Assembly: GCA_003563895.1 (NCBI GenBank)
Contig: PWTK01000109.1
Span: 1 to 52,151, forward strand
From: Syntrophomonadaceae bacterium
Lineage (GTDB): Bacteria; Bacillota; Dethiobacteria; DTU022; UBA8154
Reading direction: 5' to 3'
DNA length: 52,151 bases
How positions within the stretch are numbered: position 1 is the stretch's first letter; every line of letters begins with the position of its first letter. A program made the translations under genes and the position numbers. Shown piece by piece: positions 16,492 to 25,731 of this stretch. Below the pieces are notes generated by a model. The model did not search any database. It was not told where the DNA came from and was given only the letters and a program-made list of their open reading frames with translations.

Positions 16492-18636
16492 ATGAGCATC
16501 CTCCAAAGGTTAAAAATGCTTATTGCCAGCCCTCTCCACCTGGCCAGGTATAAAGGCGGCCAGAGGGTTTTTCTTTTAATTGGCACTTTTTCCATCATCT
16601 ATGTTTTTCTGACCCTTTCCATCATGCCCATGGGCGTTGCCGTGGAGGTGGGCATGCCCAGCCCGGAAACGATCGATGCCGACCAGGAAGTCGTGGACCC
16701 TTATACGACCAATGAGCTCAGGCAGGAAGCCGCTTCGGCCGTACCGGAGGTGTACGACCGCGATCCCTCCGTGGCGCAGGAAGGCAGGGACGTGCTGCTG
16801 GACTTTTTCAGCCTGATCAGGGAAGCCAGGGGAAAAGAGGGAGAAGCAGGGGAAATCGCGATCGAACTCAGGGGCAAGATAAGAGAAGAGCTTCCGCTGG
16901 AAGGCGATTTTCCAAGGGATTCCCTGGTTGGGCTGCTGGAAATGGAGCAGGAGACACTGGCGGAATTGCAGAACAGGCTGGAGAATGTTTTTGACGAATA
17001 CATGGAAGAAGGGATCAAGGAAGATGAAGTAGAAACCGTAAGGCGGCAGATCAATCAGGAAATAAGTTTGCTGCCGTTTGGGCCGGAAGTCAGGCAAAGT
17101 GCGGAAAAACTGATAAACCCGCTCATCCGTCCCAACATGTTTTACAATGAGGAAGCAACAGAGGCCCAGAGAGAAGCGGCCAGGCAGGCCGTTGAGCCGG
17201 TGAAGATCCTGGAGAGGTCGCTCATTGTGCAGGAGGGCGAAATTGTTACCGAACGGCATATCGCCCAACTTGAGGCGCTCGGAAAGCTGGGAACGCGAGC
17301 CCATATCGGCGGATATATCGGGTTGTTTGTCCTGCTGGTCCTCATTTTTGCCGTTGTCCTGCTCTACCTGTATTTCTTTAACCGGGAAATATATGACAAC
17401 ATCACCTACCTTTCCCTGCTGAGCTTGATACTGGTCCTGACCCTCGTCATGGGGTTGGCGGCGCGCTATTTTTCAGGGTACCTCATCCCCGTAGCCACTT
17501 CGGCCATCCTGATTACGGTGCTGTTTGAATCGCGGCTGGCAGTGTTTATAAACGTGATCATCGTCCTTTTTTTGGGAATTGTGATGGAAGGGGAATTTAA
17601 CTATATTGTGGTGGCCCTGCTGGGGAGCTTCGTGGCCATTTACAGCGTTTCCACCCTTCAGCACCGCTCTGATCTGACCAAGGCCGGAGTATACGTGGCC
17701 GGGATGAACATGGTGGCGATTATTTCCATATTTTTGCTAATGGAAGGCTTCCACCTGGAGTACGATTATCTGCGTGAGTTCAGCATTGGCGTCCTGGCCG
17801 GGGTCGGGAGCGGTTTGCTCTCGGCGGTGCTGGCTATCGGGCTTTTGCCGTACCTGGAGAACACTTTTGGCTTGACCTCGGCCATCACGCTTCTGGAGCT
17901 GGCCGACCCTGGCCGACCTCTGCTGCGCCGGCTTCTGATGGAAGCGCCCGGTACTTATCACCACAGCATTGTGGTCGGCAACCTGGCGGAAGCTGCGGCG
18001 GAAGCTGTGGATGCCGACCCCTTGATGTGCCGGGTGGCGGCTTTTTATCACGATACCGGAAAAATTCGCCGGCCATACTTTTTTGTTGAAAATCAGCTCA
18101 CCGGCCACAACCCTCACAAACGGATCTCCCCCAACCTCAGCTCCCTGATCATTCGCTCACATGTTAAAGACGGGGCTGAAATGGCCAGGAAGGAAAAGCT
18201 GCCGCAGCCGATCATAGAGATTATCCAGCAGCACCACGGCAACAGCCTGGTTTCCTTTTTTTACCTGCAGGCTCTTAATGACGGAAAGGCTGCAGAGTTA
18301 TCGGATGAAGAGTTCCGTTATGAGGGACCCCTGCCCCAAAGCAAAGAAGCGGCCATTATTCTGCTGGCTGATGCCGTGGAAGCTGCGGTACGCTCTCTTT
18401 CCAGGCCCGTTTCCGGAAGGATCGAAGGGATGGTGAGGCGCATCATCAAGGAGAAGCTGAACGACGGTCAGCTGGACGAAGCCCCGCTTACCTTAAAAGA
18501 TCTGGATAAAATCGGGGACACCTTTGTCTATATCCTTTCGGGCATTTTCCACCAGCGGATTGAATATCCGGAAAAAGAGCTGAGGGCCGATTTGGAAAGG
18601 GGGAAGAACAAAAAGGATGAAAGTAACGATAAATAA
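16492..18636 (+). CDS. pgpH: 7TM-HD cyclic-di-AMP phosphodiesterase PgpH-like
   Basis: Membrane phosphodiesterase that in Firmicutes cleaves c-di-AMP. Layout of 714 residues: one membrane helix (about 25-45); a large extracytoplasmic domain up to about 255; seven closely spaced membrane helices (about 260-450); then a cytoplasmic HD domain. The HD motif is visible as YHHSIVVGNLAEAA (about 488) and FYHDTGKI (about 519), with a downstream QQHHG. The gene order phoH-pgpH-ybeY is the standard Firmicutes one (yqfF in Bacillus). Its 3' end overlaps ybeY by 20 bases, indicating translational coupling. Confidence 0.93.
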   Translation: MSILQRLKMLIASPLHLARYKGGQRVFLLIGTFSIIYVFLTLSIMPMGVAVEVGMPSPETIDADQEVVDPYTTNELRQEAASAVPEVYDRDPSVAQEGRDVLLDFFSLIREARGKEGEAGEIAIELRGKIREELPLEGDFPRDSLVGLLEMEQETLAELQNRLENVFDEYMEEGIKEDEVETVRRQINQEISLLPFGPEVRQSAEKLINPLIRPNMFYNEEATEAQREAARQAVEPVKILERSLIVQEGEIVTERHIAQLEALGKLGTRAHIGGYIGLFVLLVLIFAVVLLYLYFFNREIYDNITYLSLLSLILVLTLVMGLAARYFSGYLIPVATSAILITVLFESRLAVFINVIIVLFLGIVMEGEFNYIVVALLGSFVAIYSVSTLQHRSDLTKAGVYVAGMNMVAIISIFLLMEGFHLEYDYLREFSIGVLAGVGSGLLSAVLAIGLLPYLENTFGLTSAITLLELADPGRPLLRRLLMEAPGTYHHSIVVGNLAEAAAEAVDADPLMCRVAAFYHDTGKIRRPYFFVENQLTGHNPHKRISPNLSSLIIRSHVKDGAEMARKEKLPQPIIEIIQQHHGNSLVSFFYLQALNDGKAAELSDEEFRYEGPLPQSKEAAIILLADAVEAAVRSLSRPVSGRIEGMVRRIIKEKLNDGQLDEAPLTLKDLDKIGDTFVYILSGIFHQRIEYPEKELRADLERGKNKKDESNDK

Positions 18637-19075
18637 CTGGCAGGACGCCGTGGAAATAACCGAAGCAATGTCTTCCCTTCTGGAAGGACTGGCCTGTAAT
18701 ATCCTATGCTCCGAAGGCTGCTCCGATGCGGGGGAAGTCAGTGTAAACCTGGTGGATAACGAGCGTATTAGGGAGCTCAACCGGTCTTTTTGCGGGAAGG
18801 ACAGGCCAACCGACGTTCTCGCCTTTAACCTGGACGACGAGCGGGATGGGGAGCTCGAGGAGGGAAGCGGGGAGAGAATGCTGGGCGATGTAGTCATCTC
18901 TGCGGAAAAAGCGGCCGAACAGGCGAAGGAATATGGGGGGTCTTTCACGCGGGAACTCGCCCTTCTTACCGCCCACGGTGTGCTGCACCTCCTGGGATAT
19001 GATCACGAGGAAGAGGGAGAAGAAAGGATCATGGGGGAGAAGCAGGAGCAGGCGGTACAGGAACTGGGCCTTTAA
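18617..19075 (+). CDS. ybeY: Endoribonuclease YbeY (rRNA maturation factor)
   Basis: Zinc-dependent endoribonuclease needed for 16S rRNA 3'-end maturation and ribosome quality control. The H-x3-H-x5-H zinc motif is TAHGVLHLLGYDHEEE, preceded by the conserved NRSFCGKDRPTDVLAFNL and LGDVVISAEKA segments. It has 152 residues. ATG 18617 lies inside the end of pgpH, so translation is probably coupled. The next gene, dgkA, follows after 157 bases with no terminator. Confidence 0.95.
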   Translation: MKVTINNWQDAVEITEAMSSLLEGLACNILCSEGCSDAGEVSVNLVDNERIRELNRSFCGKDRPTDVLAFNLDDERDGELEEGSGERMLGDVVISAEKAAEQAKEYGGSFTRELALLTAHGVLHLLGYDHEEEGEERIMGEKQEQAVQELGL

Positions 19076-19232
19076 GTGCCGGATGTTTCCCTATCCCGTT
19101 TTAGTGGCCCAGGGGGACTTGGGGGCCGAGGCAGTTGTTTTTCAAGGAGGCCGGCACGTCGAAGAGCTGCCCCAACTCGAAAGGAATGGTTCTGCCTGAC
19201 TCGCAATAAATCTCCGTCTTGAGGTAAATATT

Positions 19233-19595
19233 ATGAGAAAAAGCAGAAATATTTTAAAAAGCTTCGGCTTTGCCTTCAAGGGTCTCGGCTTTGCTTTTCT
19301 CAAGGAAAAAAATTTGACCCTTCATTTTATTGCCGCTGCCGTTGTCATTGCCGCCTCGTTTTATTTTGAGCTGGACAGAACGGAGTTTCTCTTTGTGTTG
19401 TCGGCCATTTTTTTGGTCTTTATTGCGGAGATGGTCAATACGGCTGTAGAAACGGCGGTCGACCTGGCGGTCGGCGACAATTACCATCCGTTGGCCCGAA
19501 CGGCCAAAAATGTTGCGGCCGGGGCGGTGCTGTTTGCGGCGATTTTTGCCCTGGTGGTTGCTTTGTTCGTTTTTGGAAGCAAGCTGCTTGCCTGA
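19233..19595 (+). CDS. dgkA: Undecaprenol/diacylglycerol kinase DgkA
   Basis: Small integral membrane lipid kinase; the Gram-positive form phosphorylates undecaprenol for the cell-wall carrier cycle. Three membrane segments are visible (about residues 30-47, 50-70 and 92-118). The active-site signature is AEMVNTAVETAVDL, plus GDNYHPLARTAKNVAAGAV in the loop. It has 120 residues. ATG 19233 follows GAGGT. It lies in the conserved ybeY-dgkA-cdd-era order, interrupted here by the DUF881 gene. Confidence 0.93.
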   Translation: MRKSRNILKSFGFAFKGLGFAFLKEKNLTLHFIAAAVVIAASFYFELDRTEFLFVLSAIFLVFIAEMVNTAVETAVDLAVGDNYHPLARTAKNVAAGAVLFAAIFALVVALFVFGSKLLA

Positions 19596-19649
19596 AAGCT
19601 ATCCTGCAGAGCTTGCAGTGCCACGGAAGAAAGAGGGGAGTTTGGTCTG

Positions 19650-20705
19650 ATGAAACAGGAATCCGGGCATGCCAGACATGCCATACTCGATAATAAAGTG
19701 CTTATTCTGCTTATAGCTGTTCTTGTCGTAAACGCGCTGATCGCGGGGTTAAATTTTCATTTTTTATACCTTCGCGCCGATGAGGACCCAAAAGACCTGG
19801 ATTCAAAAAAGGTGATTGCCCAGGATTTGCTTGATTACAGCAGGCGCCTGGCCAAGGAGACCGGTGTTCAGGATCGCAGTTCCGTCCGGGAAGCGCTGGC
19901 CGGCTTTAATTACGAAATAGACCTGGCCGAGGACGGAGATGAGCTGGCCAGGATTATTTTCACCCATGGTCGGCAGCTGCAGGAAACCATACTGAGAGAA
20001 CGCGATGCTTTGCTGCAGGAAAAAATTCTGGCCCTTGTTAACCAGGATGAAAACATACAGCAAGAAACAGAAAAAGTGCAGTTTGTGTTGAGCATAAGCG
20101 GCAGCGAGGGGGCGTTGGCCGATCCGCCGCTGCTGGAAAAGGGTACGCTGGAGGAGATCTTCGAACTATACCAGGAAAGTGGAATAGCCCAGGAACAGGC
20201 GCTCCAGATCGAAGTAGAAGAGGGGCGGAGCCGTCTGCAGGCCCCCTATAATCCGCTGGAATACATCCAGTCTCTCAACGAGGAGATCGATTCCTTAAGG
20301 TTAAGCCTCCATGAGTTAAGATTGGAGGCCGGCTTTGCAGAAATGGTCGGAGAAGGGGTGCTGATAGAGCTTTACGATTCCCAGGACGGTTATGAGGGAG
20401 GCGACCTCATCCACGATTCTGATGTGCGGGATATCGTCAACGAACTTTACGCTGCCGGGGCCAAGGGCGTAGCCGTTGGAGGACAGCGCCTTGTGGCGAC
20501 CTCTCCCATCCGCTGCGTGGGGCCGGTCATCCGCGTAAACGACAGGGAAATATCGGCCAATCCAGTGGAGATCAAAGCAGTCGGTGACCCGGAAGTGCTG
20601 GCCAGCGGCCTGGACATTATCCGTTTTTCCCTGGAATATCACCGTGGATTTAAGTTGAATATCGAGAAGAAAGAAGAAATTACCCTGCCGCCTTACAGGA
20701 ATTAA
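19650..20705 (+). CDS. DUF881-family membrane-anchored protein (YlxW/YlxX-like)
   Basis: Function unknown. One N-terminal membrane helix (about residues 18-36, VLILLIAVLVVNALIAGL) anchors a long extracytoplasmic part. Residues 200-350 are the DUF881 domain, recognised by GEGVLIELYDS, then HDSDVRDIVNELYAAGAKGVAVGGQRL, ATSPIRCVGPVIRVND and EIKAVGDPEVLASGL. Between lies a predicted helical region (40-190) not usually present: DUF881 proteins are typically nearer 240 residues than 351. Normally they sit beside division genes or sbp; here the gene is inserted between dgkA and cdd. ATG 19650 has GAGGGGAG upstream. Confidence 0.85.
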   Translation: MKQESGHARHAILDNKVLILLIAVLVVNALIAGLNFHFLYLRADEDPKDLDSKKVIAQDLLDYSRRLAKETGVQDRSSVREALAGFNYEIDLAEDGDELARIIFTHGRQLQETILRERDALLQEKILALVNQDENIQQETEKVQFVLSISGSEGALADPPLLEKGTLEEIFELYQESGIAQEQALQIEVEEGRSRLQAPYNPLEYIQSLNEEIDSLRLSLHELRLEAGFAEMVGEGVLIELYDSQDGYEGGDLIHDSDVRDIVNELYAAGAKGVAVGGQRLVATSPIRCVGPVIRVNDREISANPVEIKAVGDPEVLASGLDIIRFSLEYHRGFKLNIEKKEEITLPPYRN

Positions 20706-20721
20706 TTTGGGGGGTTGCTTT

Positions 20722-21135
20722 GTGGATGAATACGACCTTTTGCAGCAGGCAAGAGAGATTCTGCCCTTTGCCTATGCTCCCTATTCAGGCTACCGGGTTG
20801 GGGCGGCCCTTTTAACCGCTGACGGACGGGTTTTCAGGGGAACGAACGTGGAAAATGCCTCCCTGGGGCTTACGATCTGTGCGGAGAGAACTGCCGCAGC
20901 AGCTGCGGTTTCCGCAGGCTGCAGAACGTTTGTAATACTGGCGGTCACTTCCACAGGCGGTGAGCAGGTCCCCTTTCCCTGCGGGGCATGCCGGCAGGTT
21001 CTTCGCGAATTTTCAGAAGACCTGAAAATTATTGCGGCCGGCGAAAAGGGCCGGCCTTTTGTCCTAAATTTACGGGAGCTGCTCCCCTATACGTTCGGGG
21101 TGCCGGGAGCCGGAGAAGGATCTCCCCAGGAATAA
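20722..21135 (+). CDS. cdd: Cytidine deaminase
   Basis: Deaminates cytidine and deoxycytidine in pyrimidine salvage. The catalytic Glu lies in CAERTAAAAAV, and the zinc ligands are that Cys and the PCGACRQVL pair; YAPYSGYRVGAALL opens the fold. It has 137 residues. The frame begins at TTG 20707, but GTG 20722 has GGGGGG at 7 nt and gives the family start. The gene precedes era in many Firmicutes, although here a minus-strand membrane gene lies between them. Confidence 0.94.
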   Translation: MDEYDLLQQAREILPFAYAPYSGYRVGAALLTADGRVFRGTNVENASLGLTICAERTAAAAAVSAGCRTFVILAVTSTGGEQVPFPCGACRQVLREFSEDLKIIAAGEKGRPFVLNLRELLPYTFGVPGAGEGSPQE

Positions 21136-21137
21136 AA

Positions 21138-21320
21138 TCAGGAATAATAAATGTAGAGCAGTGAGGCGACAAAAATCAGGGTGATGATGACAGCGGTAAA
21201 CAGAAGCCCGGTAAAAGTGACCAGGAAGATGCCGGCAAAAAGAGCCAGGAAGAAAATAATGTTTAAAATAAGCGCCCGGCTTCCCCTGGCTTTCAGTTCC
21301 TCTTTTTCCCTCTCTTGCAT
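21138..21320 (-). CDS. Small membrane protein, unknown function
   Basis: Sixty residues: a charged N-terminus (QEREKEELKARGSR) followed by two hydrophobic helices (about 17-35 and 39-58) ending in YIYYS. I do not recognise the family. It converges on cdd with two bases between the stop codons. ATG 21320 is preceded on its strand by AAGGAAGTG; an upstream in-frame start at 21365 has no such site. Confidence 0.55.
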   Translation of the reverse strand: MQEREKEELKARGSRALILNIIFFLALFAGIFLVTFTGLLFTAVIITLIFVASLLYIYYS

Positions 21321-21421
21321 TGTGAGCACTTCCTTATGTCCACAATTATGCAGGGTTTGGTACAAGCATCATTCATAATTCATGATAAATGATTTTCCCC
21401 GATTAGTAAAGGAGAAAGTAA

Positions 21422-22306
21422 ATGTTCGTATCCGGTTTTGTCTCGGTGGTCGGAAGGCCTAATGTGGGCAAATCTACGCTCATCAATGCTTTCATGGGGC
21501 AGAAAGTGCTGATTGTTTCTGACAAACCGCAGACTACGAGGAACAATATCCAGGCTATCCTTACCACGGAAAAAGCGCAGGTCATCTTTGTGGATACGCC
21601 GGGGGTGCACCGCCCCAAGCACAGGCTGGGTGAAACCATGGTTCGATCGGCGCTTCGTTCCCTGCAAGAGGTGGACCTGGTTCTTTTTATGGTGGAAGCC
21701 ACTGCACCTCCCGGGCCGGGGGACCGCTACCTGGCAGATATCCTGCAAAAGGTAAAAGTCCCCCTGTTCCTGGTTGTAAACAAAGTGGATTTAGCTCCCA
21801 GATATTTCCAGGAAGAATGGGACTTGCACTACCGCGAGCTTGCCGGCTTTGAAAAGTGTTTTGCCGTGTCGGCGCTGCAGGGGGAAGGGGTTTCGGAACT
21901 GCTGCAGGCCATCATTGAGATGCTTCCTCCGGGTCCCATGTACTATCCCTCGGACATGTACCTGGACCGCCCTGAGGAATTCCTGGTGGGAGAAATCATC
22001 AGGGAGAAAATATTTGTCCACACCCGCGAGGAAATCCCCCATTCCGTGGCTGTGGAAGTGTCTTCCATGGAGTACCGCGAGGAGAAGAATCTGCTGGAAA
22101 TACGTGCGGTCGTTTTCGTGGAAAAGGAATCACAAAAGGGGATTGTTATCGGCAAAGACGGGGCGCTTTTAAAAAAAGTGGGCACTGCGGCCAGGCAGGA
22201 ATTGGAACGGGTTTTCCAGGTGCCCATTTTTATCGACCTGTGGGTAAAAGTTAAAAAGGACTGGCGCCGGAAGGATAACGTGCTGCGGCAGCTGGGATAT
22301 GAATAG
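21422..22306 (+). CDS. era: GTPase Era
   Basis: Ras-like GTPase fused to a KH RNA-binding domain that assists 30S subunit assembly by binding near the 3' end of 16S rRNA. G motifs: GRPNVGKSTL (G1), T in PQTTRNN (G2), DTPGVHRPK (G3), NKVD (G4) and SALQG (G5). The C-terminal KH domain shows IVIGKDGALLKKVGTAARQELE. It has 294 residues. ATG 21422 follows AAAGGAG. recO starts 17 bases after its stop. Confidence 0.97.
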   Translation: MFVSGFVSVVGRPNVGKSTLINAFMGQKVLIVSDKPQTTRNNIQAILTTEKAQVIFVDTPGVHRPKHRLGETMVRSALRSLQEVDLVLFMVEATAPPGPGDRYLADILQKVKVPLFLVVNKVDLAPRYFQEEWDLHYRELAGFEKCFAVSALQGEGVSELLQAIIEMLPPGPMYYPSDMYLDRPEEFLVGEIIREKIFVHTREEIPHSVAVEVSSMEYREEKNLLEIRAVVFVEKESQKGIVIGKDGALLKKVGTAARQELERVFQVPIFIDLWVKVKKDWRRKDNVLRQLGYE

Positions 22307-22323
22307 AAGAGGGGTAGAACGAG

Positions 22324-23103
22324 ATGTCAAGGCTGCTGAAGACAAAAGCCCTTGTTTTGCAGACGCGCCCCCTTGGTGAAAGGGATCGCTTGCTGACCCT
22401 CTATACCATGGCCAGCGGGAAGCTTCCTGCAGTGGCTCCCGGTGCGCGGAAGGTAAAAAGCAAGCTGGCTGCAGCCTCGGGGCCTTTTACCTGCGCTGCT
22501 TACCTGCTGTACCTGGGCCGCACCATGGCGACCGTTACCCAGGCCGAGATTGAAACCGGTTTCTGGGGCATTCGAAACGATGTGCATCGTTATGCCTATG
22601 GAACCTATTTTGCAGAGCTCGTTGACAAGACGGTGGAAGAGGAGGAGGCCAGCCCCGAGCTTTTTGCGCTTCTCTTTCACGGCTGGAGGGAATTGGAAAA
22701 TAAGAGGGCAGACATTGAACTCCTGGCCCGCTGCTTTGAGCTGAAGCTGCTTTCGCTGCTCGGCTACCGGCCCGGGCTGGAAGGATGCGCCGCCTGCGGG
22801 GAAAACAGGGGAAAGCTGTTTTATGGCAGTGCTTCAGGCGGTCTTTTTTGCAGTTCTTGTGGGGGGGGAGGAGCATCTTTTGCCCTAACTGCCGGCAGCT
22901 GTGCCCTGGCCCGGCGCCTTTTGTCCCTGCCTTACAAAAATGCCTCCGCTCTCAGGGCTCATGCTTTCCAGAAAGCGGAGCTGGAAAATTTTTTGCAGCA
23001 CTGTTTGCAGCACTGGGCAGGCGTAGGGGGTTTGAAGTCGCTATCTTTTCTGCAAAAAGTGGGAGGCGCCGATTCTTGCAATAAACCGAAACGGCAGATA
23101 TAA
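22324..23103 (+). CDS. recO: DNA repair protein RecO
   Basis: RecFOR-pathway mediator that binds single-stranded DNA and loads RecA. It has an N-terminal OB fold (KTKALVLQTRPLGERDRLLTLYT) followed by a helical domain. The zinc finger is CAACGENRG then FCSSCGG, two CxxC pairs as in Gram-positive RecO. It has 259 residues and is coupled to era. It ends this conserved block; a weak GC-rich hairpin with TTTTT near 23158-23186 may terminate transcription. Confidence 0.93.
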   Translation: MSRLLKTKALVLQTRPLGERDRLLTLYTMASGKLPAVAPGARKVKSKLAAASGPFTCAAYLLYLGRTMATVTQAEIETGFWGIRNDVHRYAYGTYFAELVDKTVEEEEASPELFALLFHGWRELENKRADIELLARCFELKLLSLLGYRPGLEGCAACGENRGKLFYGSASGGLFCSSCGGGGASFALTAGSCALARRLLSLPYKNASALRAHAFQKAELENFLQHCLQHWAGVGGLKSLSFLQKVGGADSCNKPKRQI

Positions 23104-23259
23104 TGTCGATAATAATAGCTGTCAATTCTGAAATCTTGTTTTTTCCGCGGTGCCTCCGGGCGTGTTTGCCCACGGTTTTTAAGAAAGCTGTTTGGGTTCT
23201 TTCAGCCGAGCTCGCCGGAGCCGGTGGGCTGGCAGGAAATAATGATTGAGGAGCGACAG

Positions 23260-25731
23260 ATGAAGTTCCGCCGCCTTTTTAAGGCAGGAATGCCCCGAAC
23301 AGCTCCGGCCCATCCCCCTGCGGTGCTTGTGCTGGGTGCTGTTTCCCAGATGGGGCAGGTGCTGTTTTTGCGGGAGCTCCTGATGGTGTTTCAGGGCAAC
23401 GAGCTTTTTATCGGGCTTATCCTGGCCGCCTGGTTGGTCTGGGTCGGTGCCGGCAGCCGTTTGGGGGCCCTGCTGGTTGACCGGTTAGGCCGCCCGCTCT
23501 TTCTCCTCGCACTGAACGCGGCCGGCGTACTCGTAGTGCTGCCGGCGGTCATTCTGTTTATGCGTGGGCTTCGCGGGATCCTCAACGTGCACCCGGGAGC
23601 CTACCTTTCGCTGCTTGATGTGGTTCTTTCCTGCTTGCTGCTGCTGGCACTGCCTTGTCTTTTGCTGGGAGCGCAGTTTGTTCTCCTGTCGCGGGTTTGG
23701 CGCGAAAGCGACCGGGCAGCGGATACCTCCGGCGCCGGGAAAACATATGTGGGTGAAGCGGCGGGAAGTGTGTTGGGCGGCATATTCTTTACTTTTTTTG
23801 TGGTGCATTACTGGAATTCGTTCCAGGCAGCGGTTTTCGCGGGCGGCTTGATGCTCGCCGCAGTGCTATATACCACTTGGAAATATACCGGAAATACCGC
23901 CGGGGCGCCGGTGAAAACACGCCCGCTGCTTCTTCTGCTGTTGGCCCTGGCCGCCACAAGCTTCCCTTTCCTGGGTCAGGTCGATGCTTGGGCGTACAAA
24001 ATGCAGTGGCGGTATTTTGCCCCGCAGCACCTGCTCGTGGAAACGCACCAATCGGAGTACGGGAACATTGCCGTGCTGCAGCGGGAAGAGCAGTACAACT
24101 TCTACCAGAGCGGGCACCTGATGTTCAGCATTGCCGGCCCTGAGGCGCCGGCCCCGGCACTTGAAGAGCAGGAAGCGGTGGACTTTGCCCATTTGTCGAT
24201 GGTCCAGCACGAAAAACCTTCACGCGTTCTGCTGATCGGCGGTGGGCTGCGCGGTATGCTTGGGGAGATGCTGAAGCATCCTGTGGGGCGGGTCGACTAT
24301 CTTGAACTGGACGAGGTGCTTATCGGGGCGGCTCGACCGCACCTCCCTGCGGCGACGCTGAAAGCGCTTGCCGATCCCCGGGTGCACCTGAAGCATATTG
24401 ACGGCCGGCTTTTTGTCAAAGCGGCAGAGAAACAGTACGATATGATCATAGTCGATGCCCCCGATCCCGCCACTGCAGCGCTGAACCGCTATTACACCGA
24501 GGAATTTTTCCGCGAAGCCGCAGCCCTCCTGTGTCCCGGGGGAGTATTTGTTATCGGGGCGGACTCCACACCGGACCTCAGGGGGGCTGCGGTGGCCAAC
24601 CGCAACGCCACCATCTACCATACCCTGTCTGCCGTTTTCTCCCGCGTGCTTCCGGCGGGCGAGCGGTTTATGTTTTTTTTCGCCACCAATGCACCCGGGC
24701 AAATCTCGGTCGATCCGCTCATTCTCGAGGAACGTTACGGAGAGCGCGATATAGAAGCCGAAGGCTTTTCACCGCATCATTATCATACGCTGCTGGAAGA
24801 ATCCCAGCTGCAGCGGGTGAACTGGGTGGTCCGCAATCACGGGCGCAGCCCCGATGCGCACCTGGCGGGGCCGGGGACAGGCCCGCTTGTGCCAGGCACT
24901 GTGGCTGAGCAGGAGGAGGCGGAAAGTGAGCTGCCGCCAGTAGAAAGGCGCTACTTCATTAATTCCGATTTCAAGCCCATTGGATATTTTTATACCCTTA
25001 TGTACATGGATGAGCTGGCGCGCGCCGGGTACAGGGAGTTTTTTCACCGGCTGCTGCACATAGAATTTTGGTGGCTGCCGCTGCTGTTTTGTTTCCCCCT
25101 GGCGGCCGTGCCGGCGCTCCAGGCTGCGGCTCGCCGGGGCAAAGAAAGGCTTGATATCCGGTTCGGAGTTCTCTTCACCGTGTTCACGACCGGTTTTTCC
25201 ACGATGGCGCTGCAGATCGCCCTGTTGTTTTCTTTTCAGAGCATTTACGGTTTTGTCTACGAAATGGTGGGGTTGATCGTGGCCATATTCATGTGCGGGT
25301 TGGCCCTTGGTGCTTATATGACAAATCGTTATGTGCGCCACAAGGCAAATATTAACACCCTGGCTGCGGTCCAGCTGGTGATTGCAGCGCTGGCTGCTGG
25401 GATTGCCCTTGCGCTTCCGCAGGTAGCGGGAGTACAGTTTCCCGCCGCCATTTTTGCGCTGTTTTCTATGTTGACCTTTACCGCAGGGCTGATCAACGGC
25501 GTGGATTTTCCCCTCTCGGCCGCCTGCTACATGGCCCTAAGAGGCAATCCTGAAAAAACGACCGGAGCCGTTTACGGCACAGAGCTTTTCGGGGCGTGCG
25601 TCGGGGCAACCCTGGCCAGCGCTGTAGTGGTCCCTATCCTGGGTATTGCCGCCTGCTGCCTGATTGCCGGTGCCGCCAACGGAACCGCTTTTGTTGTACT
25701 CTTGTTGTCGAGGAGGTCTTACCATGACTGA
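23260..25731 (+). CDS. Polytopic membrane protein with spermidine-synthase-like domain
   Basis: An 823-residue membrane fusion. About seven hydrophobic helices (residues 20-240) precede an aminopropyltransferase-like Rossmann domain (about 245-510), then six or so helices (about 600-820). In the middle domain, HQSEYGNIAVLQ, VLLIGGGLRGMLGEMLKH, VDYLELDEV and YDMIIVDAPDP mirror spermidine synthase. The usual GGGDGG is GGGLRG, so the conserved Asp is lost and polyamine synthesis is doubtful. Counting helices with positive loops inside places the enzyme-like domain outside the membrane. The start is ATG 23260 with GAGGAG at 6 nt. The gene overlaps the next one (Tat radical SAM) by 8 bases, so the two are translationally coupled. 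The substrate is unknown. Confidence 0.75.
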   Translation: MKFRRLFKAGMPRTAPAHPPAVLVLGAVSQMGQVLFLRELLMVFQGNELFIGLILAAWLVWVGAGSRLGALLVDRLGRPLFLLALNAAGVLVVLPAVILFMRGLRGILNVHPGAYLSLLDVVLSCLLLLALPCLLLGAQFVLLSRVWRESDRAADTSGAGKTYVGEAAGSVLGGIFFTFFVVHYWNSFQAAVFAGGLMLAAVLYTTWKYTGNTAGAPVKTRPLLLLLLALAATSFPFLGQVDAWAYKMQWRYFAPQHLLVETHQSEYGNIAVLQREEQYNFYQSGHLMFSIAGPEAPAPALEEQEAVDFAHLSMVQHEKPSRVLLIGGGLRGMLGEMLKHPVGRVDYLELDEVLIGAARPHLPAATLKALADPRVHLKHIDGRLFVKAAEKQYDMIIVDAPDPATAALNRYYTEEFFREAAALLCPGGVFVIGADSTPDLRGAAVANRNATIYHTLSAVFSRVLPAGERFMFFFATNAPGQISVDPLILEERYGERDIEAEGFSPHHYHTLLEESQLQRVNWVVRNHGRSPDAHLAGPGTGPLVPGTVAEQEEAESELPPVERRYFINSDFKPIGYFYTLMYMDELARAGYREFFHRLLHIEFWWLPLLFCFPLAAVPALQAAARRGKERLDIRFGVLFTVFTTGFSTMALQIALLFSFQSIYGFVYEMVGLIVAIFMCGLALGAYMTNRYVRHKANINTLAAVQLVIAALAAGIALALPQVAGVQFPAAIFALFSMLTFTAGLINGVDFPLSAACYMALRGNPEKTTGAVYGTELFGACVGATLASAVVVPILGIAACCLIAGAANGTAFVVLLLSRRSYHD

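Noticed and set aside
23260-25731. Plain annotation as spermidine synthase (speE)
   Set aside because: The glycine motif lacks the conserved Asp and the domain is embedded in a polytopic membrane protein, so enzymatic identity is not supported.
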